Shown in pieces: positions 41,358-53,008 of a DNA stretch of 64,000 nucleotides (position 1 is its first letter; each line of letters starts with the position of its first letter). Made by a program: the position numbers and the translations under genes. The notes below the pieces were generated by a model. The model saw nothing but the letters and a program-made list of their open reading frames with translations. It was not told the DNA's origin and searched no databases. The stretch is taken from contig MU839828.1 of NCBI GenBank assembly GCA_030411725.1, positions 1,736,001 through 1,800,000 on the forward strand, in the 5' to 3' direction. This DNA comes from Echria macrotheca (lineage: Eukaryota > Ascomycota > Sordariomycetes > Sordariales > Schizotheciaceae).

Positions 41358-44082
41358 ATGGCAAGCGCTGCGCAGGAGCCGGATCAGCAGCGCCAGCCGG
41401 CCGTTTCGGCCCAAGAAGGTGAGAATCTCGAGCGCTTGCAGAGCAGCGAGGTGCCCCTCCTTTGGACCCCCACGCAGCTCTGCGATATCGAGCCCGAGGG
41501 GCAGCAACGCGACGAACGGATGGAAGAAGACGTAGCTAACACGAACCGACTGTTTAGATGGTGCTAGAGATGCGCCTGCCGATGCGACTGGCAGCGAGGC
41601 GCCCCATTCGCCTCCCGCCGTGCGCTTCAAGTCGACCATCGAAGAGATTGCACCCTGTGACAGCAGCACAGAACCGCCGGTCCCCGCTGTTGCCCAGGAA
41701 GTGTCGCTCGGCGATCCGGGCGAGGTGACGCCCGAGCAGCTTCGTGATCTGTCCAAGCGATTGAAGGCGTGCCCGTTGCAGGAGCGGCGCATGAATATTT
41801 TCTCCTACGAGCCCTTTTCGCTACCGCCGTCGAGAGTAAGTCATACATCGGACAAAAAGAAGGCCGTGCAGGTGCTGTTGTGCGCCTTCCGGTGCCCCGC
41901 GAGTGCTGGAGCCGAGCTTCAGTTGCTAGTTACTAGCACTGGGCAGCGTTCCTCAGCACTGTCATGGATCCGGATGGCTCGGATCCACTAGCGCCCCTAT
42001 TTTATCGATTGAAAATGTTTGTTTGACCGTTCCACCGTTTTGCTGACTCCCGCAATAGACTGCATCCAACGATGAGGATTCAAGAGAAGCAAGCCGCGAA
42101 CCGACCCGGAGCTCGGCCGGCCACAATTCGCCTCGCATTCCCCCAAGCCTGAAAAGCTCCGACATGCACACCCCCCCTCTGACGCCGGCAGGCACCCAAT
42201 CCGCCGAGGGTGACCTTCACCGCGAGGCCCCCAACGCCCAGGACCGTCTCGGCCGCGCTCCCGACATCATCACGCCCCAGGACTCGTCCTCCCATGAACC
42301 TCCCTCTCCCGGTCGAGCCCGGCCAACACAGGCACGCCCGACGTCGCCTTCCAGTCAGTCGTCTACGGCCGCCGCAGAGCATTTGCATGTGACAGCGGGG
42401 GATCACCGCAAAGGCCTTTTCGCAGTCGGCCCGGGAAGCAACTCCCCAACCGGCTCTGTACCCGTCTCCCGCGAGTCCAGCCCTTCCAGGACAGCCGCCG
42501 CCTCTCAGTTCTACACCCGGCAAGTACCTCCGCAGGGCGATGCCAACGACCCCTATGCCGCCGGCCGCCGACAAGCCCAGAAGGGCATCGACTCTAGGTT
42601 TATCTTTTCGAGGAAGAAGAAGCCGGGCTCACCCAATGCCTCGACGCTCAGCCTGCCCAAGGGCGGAGATAAGCACCACCGGAGACGAGACGATGACGAT
42701 AGTCCTGGTGTGCACAGCAGAACAAGTTCTATGGTCAACCTAACCAGGTTCTTCAAGGTCGGCCCTGGGAACAAGGCAAAGCGACCGTCGTCACCGGCAG
42801 CTTCGGTGAGGTCCGGGAGGAAAACACCCCCCGCCTCTAAGGCGGGACAGATGCCGTTTGGAGATGATCACGGGCTGTCTACCAAGTATGGAAAACTCGG
42901 CAAAGTCCTGGGCGCCGGCGCCGGAGGCTCGGTCCGGTTGATGCGGCGGGGGGAGGATGGCGTCGTGTTTGCCGCCAAGGAGTTCAGGCCTCGACACTCG
43001 TACGAGACGGAACGCGAATACATTAAGAAGCTCACGGCCGAGTACTGCATGGGGTCTTCGCTGCACCACGGCAATATCATCGAGACGCTCGACATAGTAC
43101 AGGAGAAGGGGAAGTGGTACGAAGTCATGGAGTATGCCCCGTACGACCTGTTCGCCATCGTCATGACGGGCAAGATGTCGCGCGAGGAGGTGAGCTGCTG
43201 CTTCCTTCAGATCCTAAGCGGTGTAACGTACCTCCACAGCATGGGGCTGGCGCACCGGGATCTGAAGCTCGACAACGTCGTGGTGAGCGAGCACGGTATC
43301 ATGAAGATTATCGACTTTGGTAGTGCCCATGTCTTCAAGTACCCCTTCGAGAGCGGGATAGTTCTTGCTTCAGGTATGTGCTGTCGATTGGCTGTGGTAT
43401 CACGTGCTGACAGAAATAAGGCATTGTCGGGTCTGACCCCTATCTCGCCCCCGAGGTGTACGACGAAAAGAAGTACGATCCCCAGGCTGTCGACATCTGG
43501 TCGCTCGCTATCATCTACTGCTGCATGACGCTCCGCCGCTTCCCCTGGAAAGTCCCTCGGATGAGCGACAGCTCCTTCAAGCTCTTCGCCGCCGAACCAT
43601 CACCCGGTCACGACCCCAAGAGGCTCCTCCTTCCCCACCCAGCGTCGACAAGCGCCCTGGATAGCACACCTGCGCGGGATTTCGACCCGGCAGTATTCCG
43701 AAGCGAAGCGCCCGACGGCCATGCGAAGGAGCACAAACATGAACACGGAAAGGACACCAAGGCCGAAGCCGATCCGAAATCCCCCGTCGACGGCGCATCA
43801 ACACAGTCTCCGACGACAACCGAGCGAAAGGAAGTCGTCCGTGGACCCTGGCGTATTCTTCGACTTTTACCGCGCGAGAGTCGCAACATCATTGGCCGTA
43901 TGCTCGAGATCGATCCCAAGAAGCGCGCCAAAATGTCGGAGATTCTGGATGATCCCTGGGTCGCCGATACAATCATCTGCCGGCAAATGGAGGGCGGCGT
44001 CATCGTCAAGGCCGAGGACCACACGCACATACTGGAGCCGCCAGCGTCGACGGCGCAGCCTGGTGGGCAGGCGAGCAAGTAA
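41358..44082 (+). CDS. Serine/threonine kinase of the SAT4/HAL4-HAL5 group
   Basis: Predicted 771 residues. Exons: 41358-41418, 41558-41835, 42059-43373, 43421-44082; phases agree. The N-terminal 380 residues are Ser/Pro-rich with basic patches. The kinase domain (about 385-735) shows a glycine loop KVLGAGAGGSVRLMRR, the lysine in VVFAAKEF (about 415), HRDLKLDNVV (about 510), DFGSAH (about 531) and YLAPEVYD (about 559). An insertion of about 90 residues follows DSSFKLF. The closing LLPRESRNIIGRMLEIDPKKRAKMSEIL pattern is characteristic of the yeast Sat4/Hal4, Hal5 and Npr1 family, which regulates plasma-membrane transporters and ion homeostasis. Introns 1 and 2 are 139 and 223 bp; intron 3 is 47 bp. 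The exact member cannot be set without a tree. Confidence 0.93.
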
Positions 44083-45752
44083 AAGTCAGACTTGGACAGT
44101 CAAATGTTTTTACTGGGAATCCGTTCGGTACTATGAGTGGGTGATGACTTAGCGATGCTGTATTGTACAGAAAGGTTCGCGCCGCGGGAAAGATACACTG
44201 GTTTCTTTTTTTCATGATGGAGAGAAGAGGATGATGATAAATGGGGTCGGTTCGGGGTTAGGATATTACATACTAGTACAAACCTTTGGCGAGGCCCTGG
44301 GGAATACCTAGGTATTCGGTTTTCTTTTTTTGTTTCCTACGGAGTTTGTGTTTAAACGGGAAAGGGGATGGGGAATTACATGGCGAAGCGTTCATGTCTT
44401 CTTTTTTTTTTTTTCTCTCTCTTCTGATTCATTGAATATTATTTACAGCGTCGGTCTGTGTGTGGTTAATGTTGTTGTTGTTGTTTTTTATGCATCAAGT
44501 ATGTACCTAGCCTTTTTGTCTTGGGACGTTTTGTTTTAGAGAGAGAGATGTGATATGATGAATACACTTTTCTGTCTGTGTGGAATTTTTTTCCTCCTTG
44601 AGTAAGTGGGTGAGTGAAACGGAATTTTAAGACGGGTGGAAGTGGAGGAGATACATCTTCTCTCTATGGTTTAGAGGTGTTGACGGTTCAAAAAAACAAG
44701 GTAGAATAGGTAACAGATTGGGGGGATATAGAGAAGAAGATGAAAAGAATGAAAAGAAAGGAAGGAGAGAACGGAGCGGAAAGAGAAAGAAGAAGAAAAG
44801 AGATGGAAGGGCAGGTAGATAGATGGGAATACTGGACGGGAGGAAGTGTTGTTTGACCACGAATTAGAACTGACTACTGTCTGTACAATACAAGCAAGTA
44901 GTTAACAACCAAGGCAGGGAGAGGTAATGGTATGAAAAATACAAAATGCAAAAATGCAACACAGTAAGATAGTTAACCATCCTGGATCCTCTCCAGATTG
45001 TTATCTTGGGGAGATAGAGGATGGGATGCGAATGTATCCATCCCCTACCTTACCCATAACCACCCAGGACATCTCTCAGAAGGACATCGATATTTTTCCT
45101 TCCCCCCAGCGGGCGTTTTGGGACGTGTTAGGCTGGGAAGGAGCACCCTCGTGGGATAGTAGGAGCACACGGACCACAACCACCTGTATGGCTCATCCTC
45201 TCTTCCATCAAGCAAGCATCCTTAGCACCAGTCTCTCAGACGGTACATCTCCGAAGACGTTACACACAGGCCAAATGCCAGATCAGGTGCTAACAACTAC
45301 TTCATATCACACATCACACTAATCAGCAGACCAAACTGGCATATACACCAAAACATTTACTAACAGCAGGGGTATTCGTTTTGTCTATCACGCTCTCGCT
45401 GACCCGATTCCAAACCCAAATAGCCCACCCCGTGTCATCGTCTTCCTCATTTCATTATAAATCGTCCTCCCGTCATATTCCTTCCATTTGCATCAACCTC
45501 GTCATTACCCCCAGAACGAACGAGGGGATGATACCCCAAGGAGCGGACGCGTGAATCGGTCCCAAGACCAAAAATCTCAAATCCCAGAGGGCCGTCAAAT
45601 GGCCGTCGAAACCAGGTATAAAAGATAGAAAATGACCGACGGCCCGCTGACATCAAAACGCATAACGCATCAAAGGTCTATATAGTCGTACAATCATGGC
45701 CGCTTACGCATTTAACAACGCTGGCGGCTCTGGTGCTATTTTGAAACACCCA
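44083..45752. other. 1.7-kb convergent intergenic with simple-sequence tracts
   Basis: No gene is seen. It includes a T/C run at about 44400-44421, a GTTGTT run at about 44472-44486 and a long purine-rich stretch at about 44725-44825 (GAAGAAGA, GAAAAGAAAGG). These are likely 3' UTR and spacer of the converging kinase and zinc-cluster genes. Confidence 0.5.
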
Positions 45753-48227
45753 TTAGTCGGTAGATGGAAGAAGCAGAGTGGCGCAGAACAGAAACTCGAA
45801 TGACTTTGGGTCGGTTGGCGAGAACTCTGGCTTTTCTTGCTTTGCTTTGACTTGATCAACTGGTACGAAAAGGATTAGTCTTCTTTATACGAAAAGACAG
45901 CTAGCGCGGTAAACACTTACAGTCCAGATCAATCGCCTCAAAGTATCCCCTGACAAAGGGCTCAGATTCCTCTGTTATAAGCTTCCCATCGCTCTCCCGA
46001 CGGGCCGTTCTAGGCAGGGCCTTGCGAATCCCCAGAAGCATGCGAAGGAGGTCGGCAATGACAGATCCCTGCTGGGTGAAGGTACTGGGCTCTTTTGGAA
46101 GAGGCCAGACCGGCCGCAAGTTAGGCTGCTCCCAAGCTCGGAAACCCCATGTCGACTTCTCTACGCAATGAAGGAGAATCAGGGTTGTCAGGTACATGTT
46201 GAAGTCAATCTTGACCTTGCTGTCCTGCAGGACACGCTGCATGCTTGTCAAAAGAGCTTTGCTTGTCAAGCCAGCCCTTCGTTCCACTGCCGCGGCAAGC
46301 TGGAGGCAAATAGTGCCGTAGGCGGGTTCGTTCGAGCCTTCTGCTTCAGTAATGAATTCTGGAGGCTCGTTGCTGGCACTTTTATCAATGCGGATAGTTA
46401 ATTGCCGGTCCCGGGCCAGCATCTCGACATAACCCCAGAGATCAAGAGCCTTCCGAAGGAGCTCATCATTCGTATTCCGCGCGATTTCCAGGGCCATCTG
46501 CAGCGTCGCTTGGACGAAGTGGCTTGGTTCCCGGTTGATAAGCTCATACAGGATTTCGCGCATGTAATCTTCGAGCTTTGGAACGATTTCATGCTTGTCA
46601 CTATCTAGCATGACGATGGGATGCCGTGAAAGGTCGGTAAACGGCGCCGGGGGGCTCTCAGGCTCACCAGGGGGTACATCATCGCGTTGCAGAACTTGGA
46701 GCCGCAGTCTGCTTGGTAGATCTGGGAAGTGACACACATCAACCATGATGCCGTGGTCTCCGAGCGTCATGGTTTGCTTCAACGTGTTGACCTGACCCTG
46801 GGCGAGAACAATCTGGACAGATGCCGAGTATATGTCAAGCTGGTCGGTGAATCTCGTACGAATGCAGCCTGAGCGCCAGATGCGCGGTGAGAGGACCCTA
46901 CGGCATGTGTCGCATGGGTCACCCTTGGAACATGTCTTCCGCAAGATCCTGCAACGAATACAAGCGCCGATCTTGCGGACATCTTTGACTTGTTCTCGGC
47001 GCTCAGGAGTGAAGCGCTGACGGGAATGACGAGATTTTGCGCCATTGGCTTCGAGACGAAAACCGCCCCTCGCCATGCGCGCAGGGCTCTGCGCGGTAGC
47101 CTCGCTGACGAGCGCCGGCTGAAACGCTTCCGCGGCATACGTTATCTCTCCCCAGGGCTGAGCGGTGCTGGTAGGCGGAAGAGGGACAGGCTGCTGTTCA
47201 ACCGGACTATGGGGAACGCTGCTGGTAACAGCAGTATTTGAACCAGCAGGATCAGCGGGAATGTCCATGATATTGGCGGTCTCGGTGGTCGCGGCAGTGG
47301 CTTCTGCAAGAGACGTATTGACAGCAGCGGTGGCGGCCTCGGCAGCAGCTTCGGCTTCAGCACCCAGCAGCTGAGGATCGAGGAGAGGATGTAAGCGAGC
47401 GGTCGCAGCGGCGGCTACAGAGAGATTCGAAGCCTCCATCTCGGCTTCCGCGCGCAGCGCCGCTTGAAGATGCTCCTCGGTTGTTAGAGTTGAGCCTCCG
47501 TCTTCGGCGACACCTGGCTCCGCTACAAGCATACAGTGTTAGCCAAGCAATGGGATAGAATACCATGGGCTAATTAATGGCTTACCCTTTGTGTCGGCGG
47601 TATCATGGTTGTCTTGATTTTCTAGCTGGCCGTGCTGATGCACCTCAGCATGCTCGAATCCTAGTGGGTCGGATGAAGGGCCGCCGGGAGCCGACAAGCT
47701 GGGAGGGACCCCGGTTTGAGCCTGGCCACCGTCTATCTTCTCATTTTGGTCGATTCTCTTGGAGACCTCGGCCAGGATACCAAGGGCAGTCCAGCTGTTA
47801 TCAACCATTGATATTTCAGGAGAGCTTCCATTGGGCTGTTCAAGCGATTCCGGTGGATGCTGTGGCTGGGGGCTTTGCTGGCCTTGTATACGTTGCGTTG
47901 CAGCCGTCATGCCCGACAATGTGAGGAGGGCATTGACGCGGTCGGTCTCGCTGATGGCCGGACATTTCTTAGTTAGATGGCTAGTGAGCGTGTCCAATCG
48001 GCCGCGCGGGAAGTGCTCGCCGCATCTGTTATACAGAGAAAACACAATTAGCACCCGATCGCGAGTCGTCAAAGGCAGCAGCGGCGGGATACGGAAGTGG
48101 CCAGGAAAGGGATTGAATGGGCGGGTTCCTACGCTTTGCATGTGTGCGGGTAGCGATTGCTCTGATCCTGAAGCTTTGGGCCGCGCTCGAAATACTGCAG
48201 AATCAGGGCGTTTGGTCTTCTCCCCAT
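45753..48227 (-). CDS. Zn2Cys6 transcription factor with an N-terminal BED-like finger
   Basis: Predicted 747 residues. Exons (minus): 48227-48133, 48025-47586, 47522-45921, 45859-45753; phases agree. Residues 1-55 hold a CxxC...H...C pattern (HTCKACGEHFPRGR, then HLTKKCP) split by intron 1, resembling a BED/C2H2-type finger. An Ala/Glu-rich disordered stretch follows. The binuclear cluster (about residues 370-405) reads CIRCRILRKTC...CDTCRRVL...SGC, a C-x2-C-x6-C-x5-C-x2-C-x12-C spacing. The last loop is longer than the usual 6-8. The C-terminal 300 residues are helical, with no clear fungal_trans motif. The final exon restores DLDFDQVKAKQEKPEF; reading into the intron would stop after CKCLPR. 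It is probably a nuclear DNA-binding regulator; targets are unknown. Confidence 0.85.
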
Positions 48228-49223
48228 TGTTTCTGGCTCGGCGCATCCGCGACGCCGAGGGCTGGTGGTTTGGTGGTGAGGCGAGGTGGAGGGGCTACGA
48301 TGGAGTGAAAATACTGCCGGCTTAAAAAAGTTGGCGGTCAGAGGAGACAAGGTGGTGGCTGTTCTTCCAATGCGAAGCAAGGTTTCGGGTCTGTGCACAT
48401 CTCTGTCACGTGTTTTAGCCCCGAGTCTCGCTCAACTTTTCGATGAGAGACAAAACCTTTGAACCAGAGCGATAAGCTTATCGAACCGTACTTTTCGACT
48501 CTGAAGTTCAGTCTGAACAGCTACGTACAAGCAGTAATCCCCGAGATACCGAATATCCAGAGACACAATAGACTTGTTCATTAGTTCTACGCCTACTGCA
48601 AGTTGCGTCCATCTTTCTTCATCGGGCGCCGGCATTTGCTTGGCATGTGAGACTACCGGTAGTGCACCCAATCGCAGCCGCATTCAGCCTCTGCCATCTC
48701 TCAGCTTTCGCCGATTTGACGTTTCAGGGCAGGACACGAGGCTCTGTCCATGTTGGTTCCTGTCAAACGACCGATGCTTCTGACTTGCTTGGTTGTGTCA
48801 TTCTTGCCGTTTTGGCATCCGGAGCTACGCCAAGGAGAACAAGCTTTTTGACAAGTGATGAGGTGTGCCACTCCACAGTTCTGTCGCTTTTCAACGTCGG
48901 CCCTGTCAGGTTGAAGAACCATCATCATCCCGGCGTTCCGGTTCCTGTCCCACTTCCAGCTTCTCGCCTCCACCACCCGAGCCCAACGACCTGTGTCCTC
49001 GACCGACTCCTCCCCGCCCACAGCATTCCCGGCTGTGTTTCCTGCCATGGACTGATGACCTGATGCGACGCTGCATTGCGCACCCGAGTACTCGATTCCC
49101 AGCCAAGTTTTGGCGCGACGCGCAGGGACATGCCAAGCACTTTCTCGGCTACGTTTGATGCGCCCGACGCTGCCGCTCCCGCTCCCGCTCGCGACTGCTG
49201 GATCCCGGCCGGCCGAGTAGACG
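48228..49223. promoter_or_regulatory. Divergent promoter region, Zn2Cys6 factor and ROG1-type lipase
   Basis: Nearly 1 kb between two outward-facing starts. Short open frames only; none is convincing. Bases 48930-49020 are C-rich on the plus strand, in keeping with a leader for the lipase gene. Confidence 0.4.
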
Positions 49224-52200
49224 ATGTTGCTCCTTCACCAGGCCGGCAGCCTCAAGATCGGAGAGGTGGTGCGCTACACGGTCACGTACACGCCCTCGGC
49301 CGACCGCATCCTCCCCTCGCCCGAGTTCCTCTTCCTGCGGATCAAGAATACCTGTGCCATTGCACTGCGCGCTGCCTTCGTTCACGGCCCCTATAACCTG
49401 TCGGTCGCCGCCTATCCCTCCAACTTCAACCCCAACGAGAAGTTCGAGAATCCCCGTCGCTATGGCGTCCCCGAATTCGAACCCATGCTCAAGGCCGCTG
49501 GCGTCTGGAACTGTCACCTCGTCATCCCCGATAACATACGCCAGAGCGCCGGCGAGGGCAGCAGTGCACACGGGCACTTCGGCAAGGGGCCGGACCATGC
49601 GCACGAGAGCGTCACTTGGATCATCGAGGTTGCTTCCCAGGTCATCTTTTCGACATCTGCTGCCGTCCACTACGAGATCATGCTGGCACGAGACGAGAAA
49701 TCATTAAATCTGGGGTCCGGCATGCCTGTCATAGGAGGCCAAGCTCAGATCCCCCAGCCAGGTCGCATTAGCGATTTCCAGCAGAGTATATGTGAGACCC
49801 ACGACCACGCCTCGCACTCGCAGCCCAAAGGAGTCTTCTCAAGAGCAGTACATTTGAAGGTGGAGGATACGGCCGCACTTTGGGATACACCGCAGCTTCC
49901 CGGCTGTGACGTATTTGGGCATCTTCGAACCAAAAATGCCACACATGTCCCGGCAAAGCCTGTTGGTAATGCTCCCAGCCACGAGGAACCAGAGCCGCCC
50001 AAGAAGCTGAAGAAAATCCATCTTGTCGTCATAACCCACGGCTTGCACAGCAACCTGGGCGCCGATATGCTCTTTATGAAGGAAAGTATCGATGCTGGCG
50101 TGAAGAAAGCAAAAGCCGATGCTAGGGCCCGCAGAGCCAAGGCAAGGGAGACGGCGAGAAAGGAGCCCGCCGACTCTGAGACTGCGGCGCCAAGGCCAGA
50201 AAACGACTCCACGGTCGTGGATGTCGAAGAAGACCCGGAAGACGATGAGGATGTCGTCGTGCGCGGCTACTCGGGCAATGCGACCAAGACTGAAAAAGGC
50301 ATCAAGTATCTGGGGAAACGCATGGCAAATTTTGTCCTTTCCATGACCTATCCGGATCAACCTTGCCTCCCCATCACAAAGGCTGCAGCAGAACTCATGT
50401 CGAATTCTCTGAAGCTAAGCGGACAGAAACAGGACGCCGACGACAAGAGGGTCCACAAGCGGAGTACCATATACGAAGCTCCGTCTGTTGGAGCCTCAAG
50501 GCCATATAAGATCACCAAGATCAGCTTCATCGGTCATTCGCTCGGTGGGCTTGTCCAAACATATGCCATCGCTTACATCCAGAAGCACTCGCCACGGTTT
50601 TTTGACCTTATCCAGCCGATCAACTTCATCACGCTAGCGTCCCCTTTGCTCGGTCTCAATCATGAAAACCCCCTTTACGTCAAGTTTGCGCTAGATTTTG
50701 GCCTGGTAGGGCGGACCGGCCAGGACTTGGGGTTGACCTGGAGAGCGCCAACTATCGCGCGGAGTGGATGGGGTGCGATTGTGGGCAATTTGGGGGAGAA
50801 CGCCCATCGTCGGGTGTACGGAGAATCGCAGCCCGAGTCCAAACCCCTCCTTCGAATCCTCCCGACTGGTCCGGCACACCGGGCGCTCAAGAAGTTTCGG
50901 AACAGGACCGTCTACTCGAATGTGGTCAACGACGGGATCGTACCGCTTCGCACGAGCTGCTTGCTGTTCTTAGACTGGCAGGGCCTGGGGAGGGTGGAAA
51001 AGGCGCGGCGCGAAGTTGGTCTGGTGGAAACGGTTGTCGGGTTCGGCTGGGCGGAACTCACTGGCGCGAATATGACATCGCCCAGAATCGGGCCTTGGAA
51101 GCCTGAAGAGGACAAGGAGGATTCTGACAGCTCTGGCAAAGTGACGCCTTCGGGTGTCCATGGCTCCCACGAAGTTCCCCTGCCTCCGAGAAACGCAACG
51201 CTGGAGGACGATCGTCAAAGCCTCAGATCAGTAACAAGCCCATTTCTCGATCCGACAGCGGCCGATGTCCAGAATCTACGGACCTCGAGTACGACACATA
51301 CGACCAGGCTGAGCGGATTTTTCAACTTCTTCCGCAGCGAAGGGTGGCAGACGCCACCACCCACGACCCAAAAACAGAAACAGATCATACAGCGGAGCCA
51401 AACACTGAAAAGCAACACGTCGTCGGAACCCGAATCAGCTATGTCTTCCAAGTCAAGAGTCACCGCAGGGATCGAACCGGACGATACTGAGGGAGTGTCT
51501 GCACCACCGCGGACGACCTTCTTTGAGTCAGCCGGTGACTTACTCAACCCCAAGCTGCCCTCTATTGAATACCTAATCGATCCCTCGAAGCGCCCTCGCA
51601 CCATTTTCCACGATCGTGTGTACCACCCCTCCGACATACCGCCACCTCCAATGAAGAAGAGAACACCAAGCTCCCTTAGCATGCTCAAGAAAGGCCCACC
51701 ACGCACTCCTTCTCCTGCGCCATCCCATATTACCGGAGGGAGCGATAAGTCCCCGCAGCCCCAGATTGTTGCTTCGCCGCCGATGGATCCCACGATTTCT
51801 CAGCGAGACAGCGATCTGTCGCGCCTTAGCGGCGATCAAGACCTGGACCCGGATGAGATAGTGGACAGCTCACAGATGAGGGTCGAGGAAAAGATCGCTC
51901 GAGCCTACCACCGTGATCTGTCCTGGCGCAAGGTTCTGGTTAAACTTGAACCCGATGCCCACAATAATATTATTGTACGGCGCATGTTTGCCAATGCGTT
52001 CGGGTGGCCCGTTGTGCACCACCTTGTTGAGTCCCACTTCAGCGATTCGGCTGCGGCCAGAATGCGCGACGAGGACGAGTCGGGAGGTGAGCGAGCAATA
52101 GATCCAAACAAGCCACCGGATACGCATGGCTCGGAGACACGCCAACCGAACCCTGATCCGAAAATCAACGTGAGACCTTCGACTGGAGATGGAACAGAGG

Positions 52201-52685
52201 AAGTACGAAATTCGGGCCATACAGAAGCGAGCAATGACGAGCACGAAGCGATCGACAAAGTGCACGCTCTTCCGGGGGAAACATCGCAAGGGCGGACTGC
52301 CGACAATCCGCTGGGGGTCTTCTTATCTCCACAGTCCAATCGGCGGCCAAACCGGCCCCAGCTAGACCGGGTTGACTCGATGACATGGAGCGATCGTGAC
52401 TGGGCTGACAGCGGAGACGATAGCAACGATGAAGCCATCAGCAACGGACGCCTCAGTGGAGAGAGTGCTAAGGGCCACTCGGTGGATAAGGGCAAGGCTG
52501 TGGAGAAATGGAACTGGACTGAGAAGATCGTAGGGAAGGGAGCAAGCAGGCGCCGGTCGCAATCGCCGAGGACACCGACGGCGACAACACCTGATGCAGC
52601 TCATCCGGAGGCTGCCCATCCAGAAGCGGTGTTGCCGAGCCCGACGGAGGGCAAAGAAGATGAGGTGGTTGGGAAGACGAAGTGA
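49224..52685 (+). CDS. ROG1-type lipase/serine esterase (DUF676), large
   Basis: An intronless frame of 1153 residues. The DUF676 alpha/beta hydrolase core has the oxyanion-side motif LVVITHGLHSN (about residue 268), the nucleophile elbow ISFIGHSLGGLVQTY (about 433-447), TLASPLLG and YSNVVNDGIVPLRTS, where the acidic residue of the triad is expected. Yeast relatives (Rog1, Lpl1) act on monoacylglycerol or phospholipids at lipid droplets or membranes. The N-terminal 220 residues (FLFLRIKNTCAIALRAAFVHGPYNLSV) form a conserved C2-like lead domain seen in fungal members. An Ala/Glu/Asp-rich insertion separates the HG motif from GHSLGG. The C-terminal 450 residues are Ser/Pro-rich with a conserved island (EEKIARAYHRDLSWRKVLVKLEPDAHNNIIVRRMFANA). 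This size is about 1.7 times that of yeast Rog1. Confidence 0.92.
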   Translation: MLLLHQAGSLKIGEVVRYTVTYTPSADRILPSPEFLFLRIKNTCAIALRAAFVHGPYNLSVAAYPSNFNPNEKFENPRRYGVPEFEPMLKAAGVWNCHLVIPDNIRQSAGEGSSAHGHFGKGPDHAHESVTWIIEVASQVIFSTSAAVHYEIMLARDEKSLNLGSGMPVIGGQAQIPQPGRISDFQQSICETHDHASHSQPKGVFSRAVHLKVEDTAALWDTPQLPGCDVFGHLRTKNATHVPAKPVGNAPSHEEPEPPKKLKKIHLVVITHGLHSNLGADMLFMKESIDAGVKKAKADARARRAKARETARKEPADSETAAPRPENDSTVVDVEEDPEDDEDVVVRGYSGNATKTEKGIKYLGKRMANFVLSMTYPDQPCLPITKAAAELMSNSLKLSGQKQDADDKRVHKRSTIYEAPSVGASRPYKITKISFIGHSLGGLVQTYAIAYIQKHSPRFFDLIQPINFITLASPLLGLNHENPLYVKFALDFGLVGRTGQDLGLTWRAPTIARSGWGAIVGNLGENAHRRVYGESQPESKPLLRILPTGPAHRALKKFRNRTVYSNVVNDGIVPLRTSCLLFLDWQGLGRVEKARREVGLVETVVGFGWAELTGANMTSPRIGPWKPEEDKEDSDSSGKVTPSGVHGSHEVPLPPRNATLEDDRQSLRSVTSPFLDPTAADVQNLRTSSTTHTTRLSGFFNFFRSEGWQTPPPTTQKQKQIIQRSQTLKSNTSSEPESAMSSKSRVTAGIEPDDTEGVSAPPRTTFFESAGDLLNPKLPSIEYLIDPSKRPRTIFHDRVYHPSDIPPPPMKKRTPSSLSMLKKGPPRTPSPAPSHITGGSDKSPQPQIVASPPMDPTISQRDSDLSRLSGDQDLDPDEIVDSSQMRVEEKIARAYHRDLSWRKVLVKLEPDAHNNIIVRRMFANAFGWPVVHHLVESHFSDSAAARMRDEDESGGERAIDPNKPPDTHGSETRQPNPDPKINVRPSTGDGTEEVRNSGHTEASNDEHEAIDKVHALPGETSQGRTADNPLGVFLSPQSNRRPNRPQLDRVDSMTWSDRDWADSGDDSNDEAISNGRLSGESAKGHSVDKGKAVEKWNWTEKIVGKGASRRRSQSPRTPTATTPDAAHPEAAHPEAVLPSPTEGKEDEVVGKTK

Positions 52686-52923
52686 ATTTAAGGGAGCAGC
52701 AAGACGCATTTTGATCATATATAATATAGAACAGCGCTAGCACTGGCATAGGATACCATGGAAACAGAGTTATCAAGTGTTGAAACGGATGCTATTTCTT
52801 GTCGCGGTGCCCGATGGACATCAAGGAATTGGTAGAAGGCATCATGATCGATCTTGGTTCCGCGATACCTCCGGCCTGGTACTACTGATAGAGCAGCTTA
52901 TCTTCTCCCTGTAACATCAATTA

Positions 52924-53008
52924 GGGCGTGTGGCTCAGTTGGTAGAGCGTTCGCTTAGCATACCCAAGTGTATGCGAAAGGTCCTGGGTTCGATTCCCAG
53001 CTCGTCCA
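52924..53008 (+). tRNA. tRNA-Ala(AGC) with 12-nt intron
   Basis: The acceptor stem starts GGGCGTG and ends CTCGTCC with discriminator A. The D arm is GGCTCAGTTGGTAGAGC and the T arm CTGGGTTCGATTCCCAG. The anticodon arm is TTCGC-TTAGCA, a 12-nt intron, then T-GCGAA, giving anticodon AGC. The mature body is 73 nt. A T5 tract at 53039-53043 can end transcription by RNA polymerase III. Confidence 0.95.
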
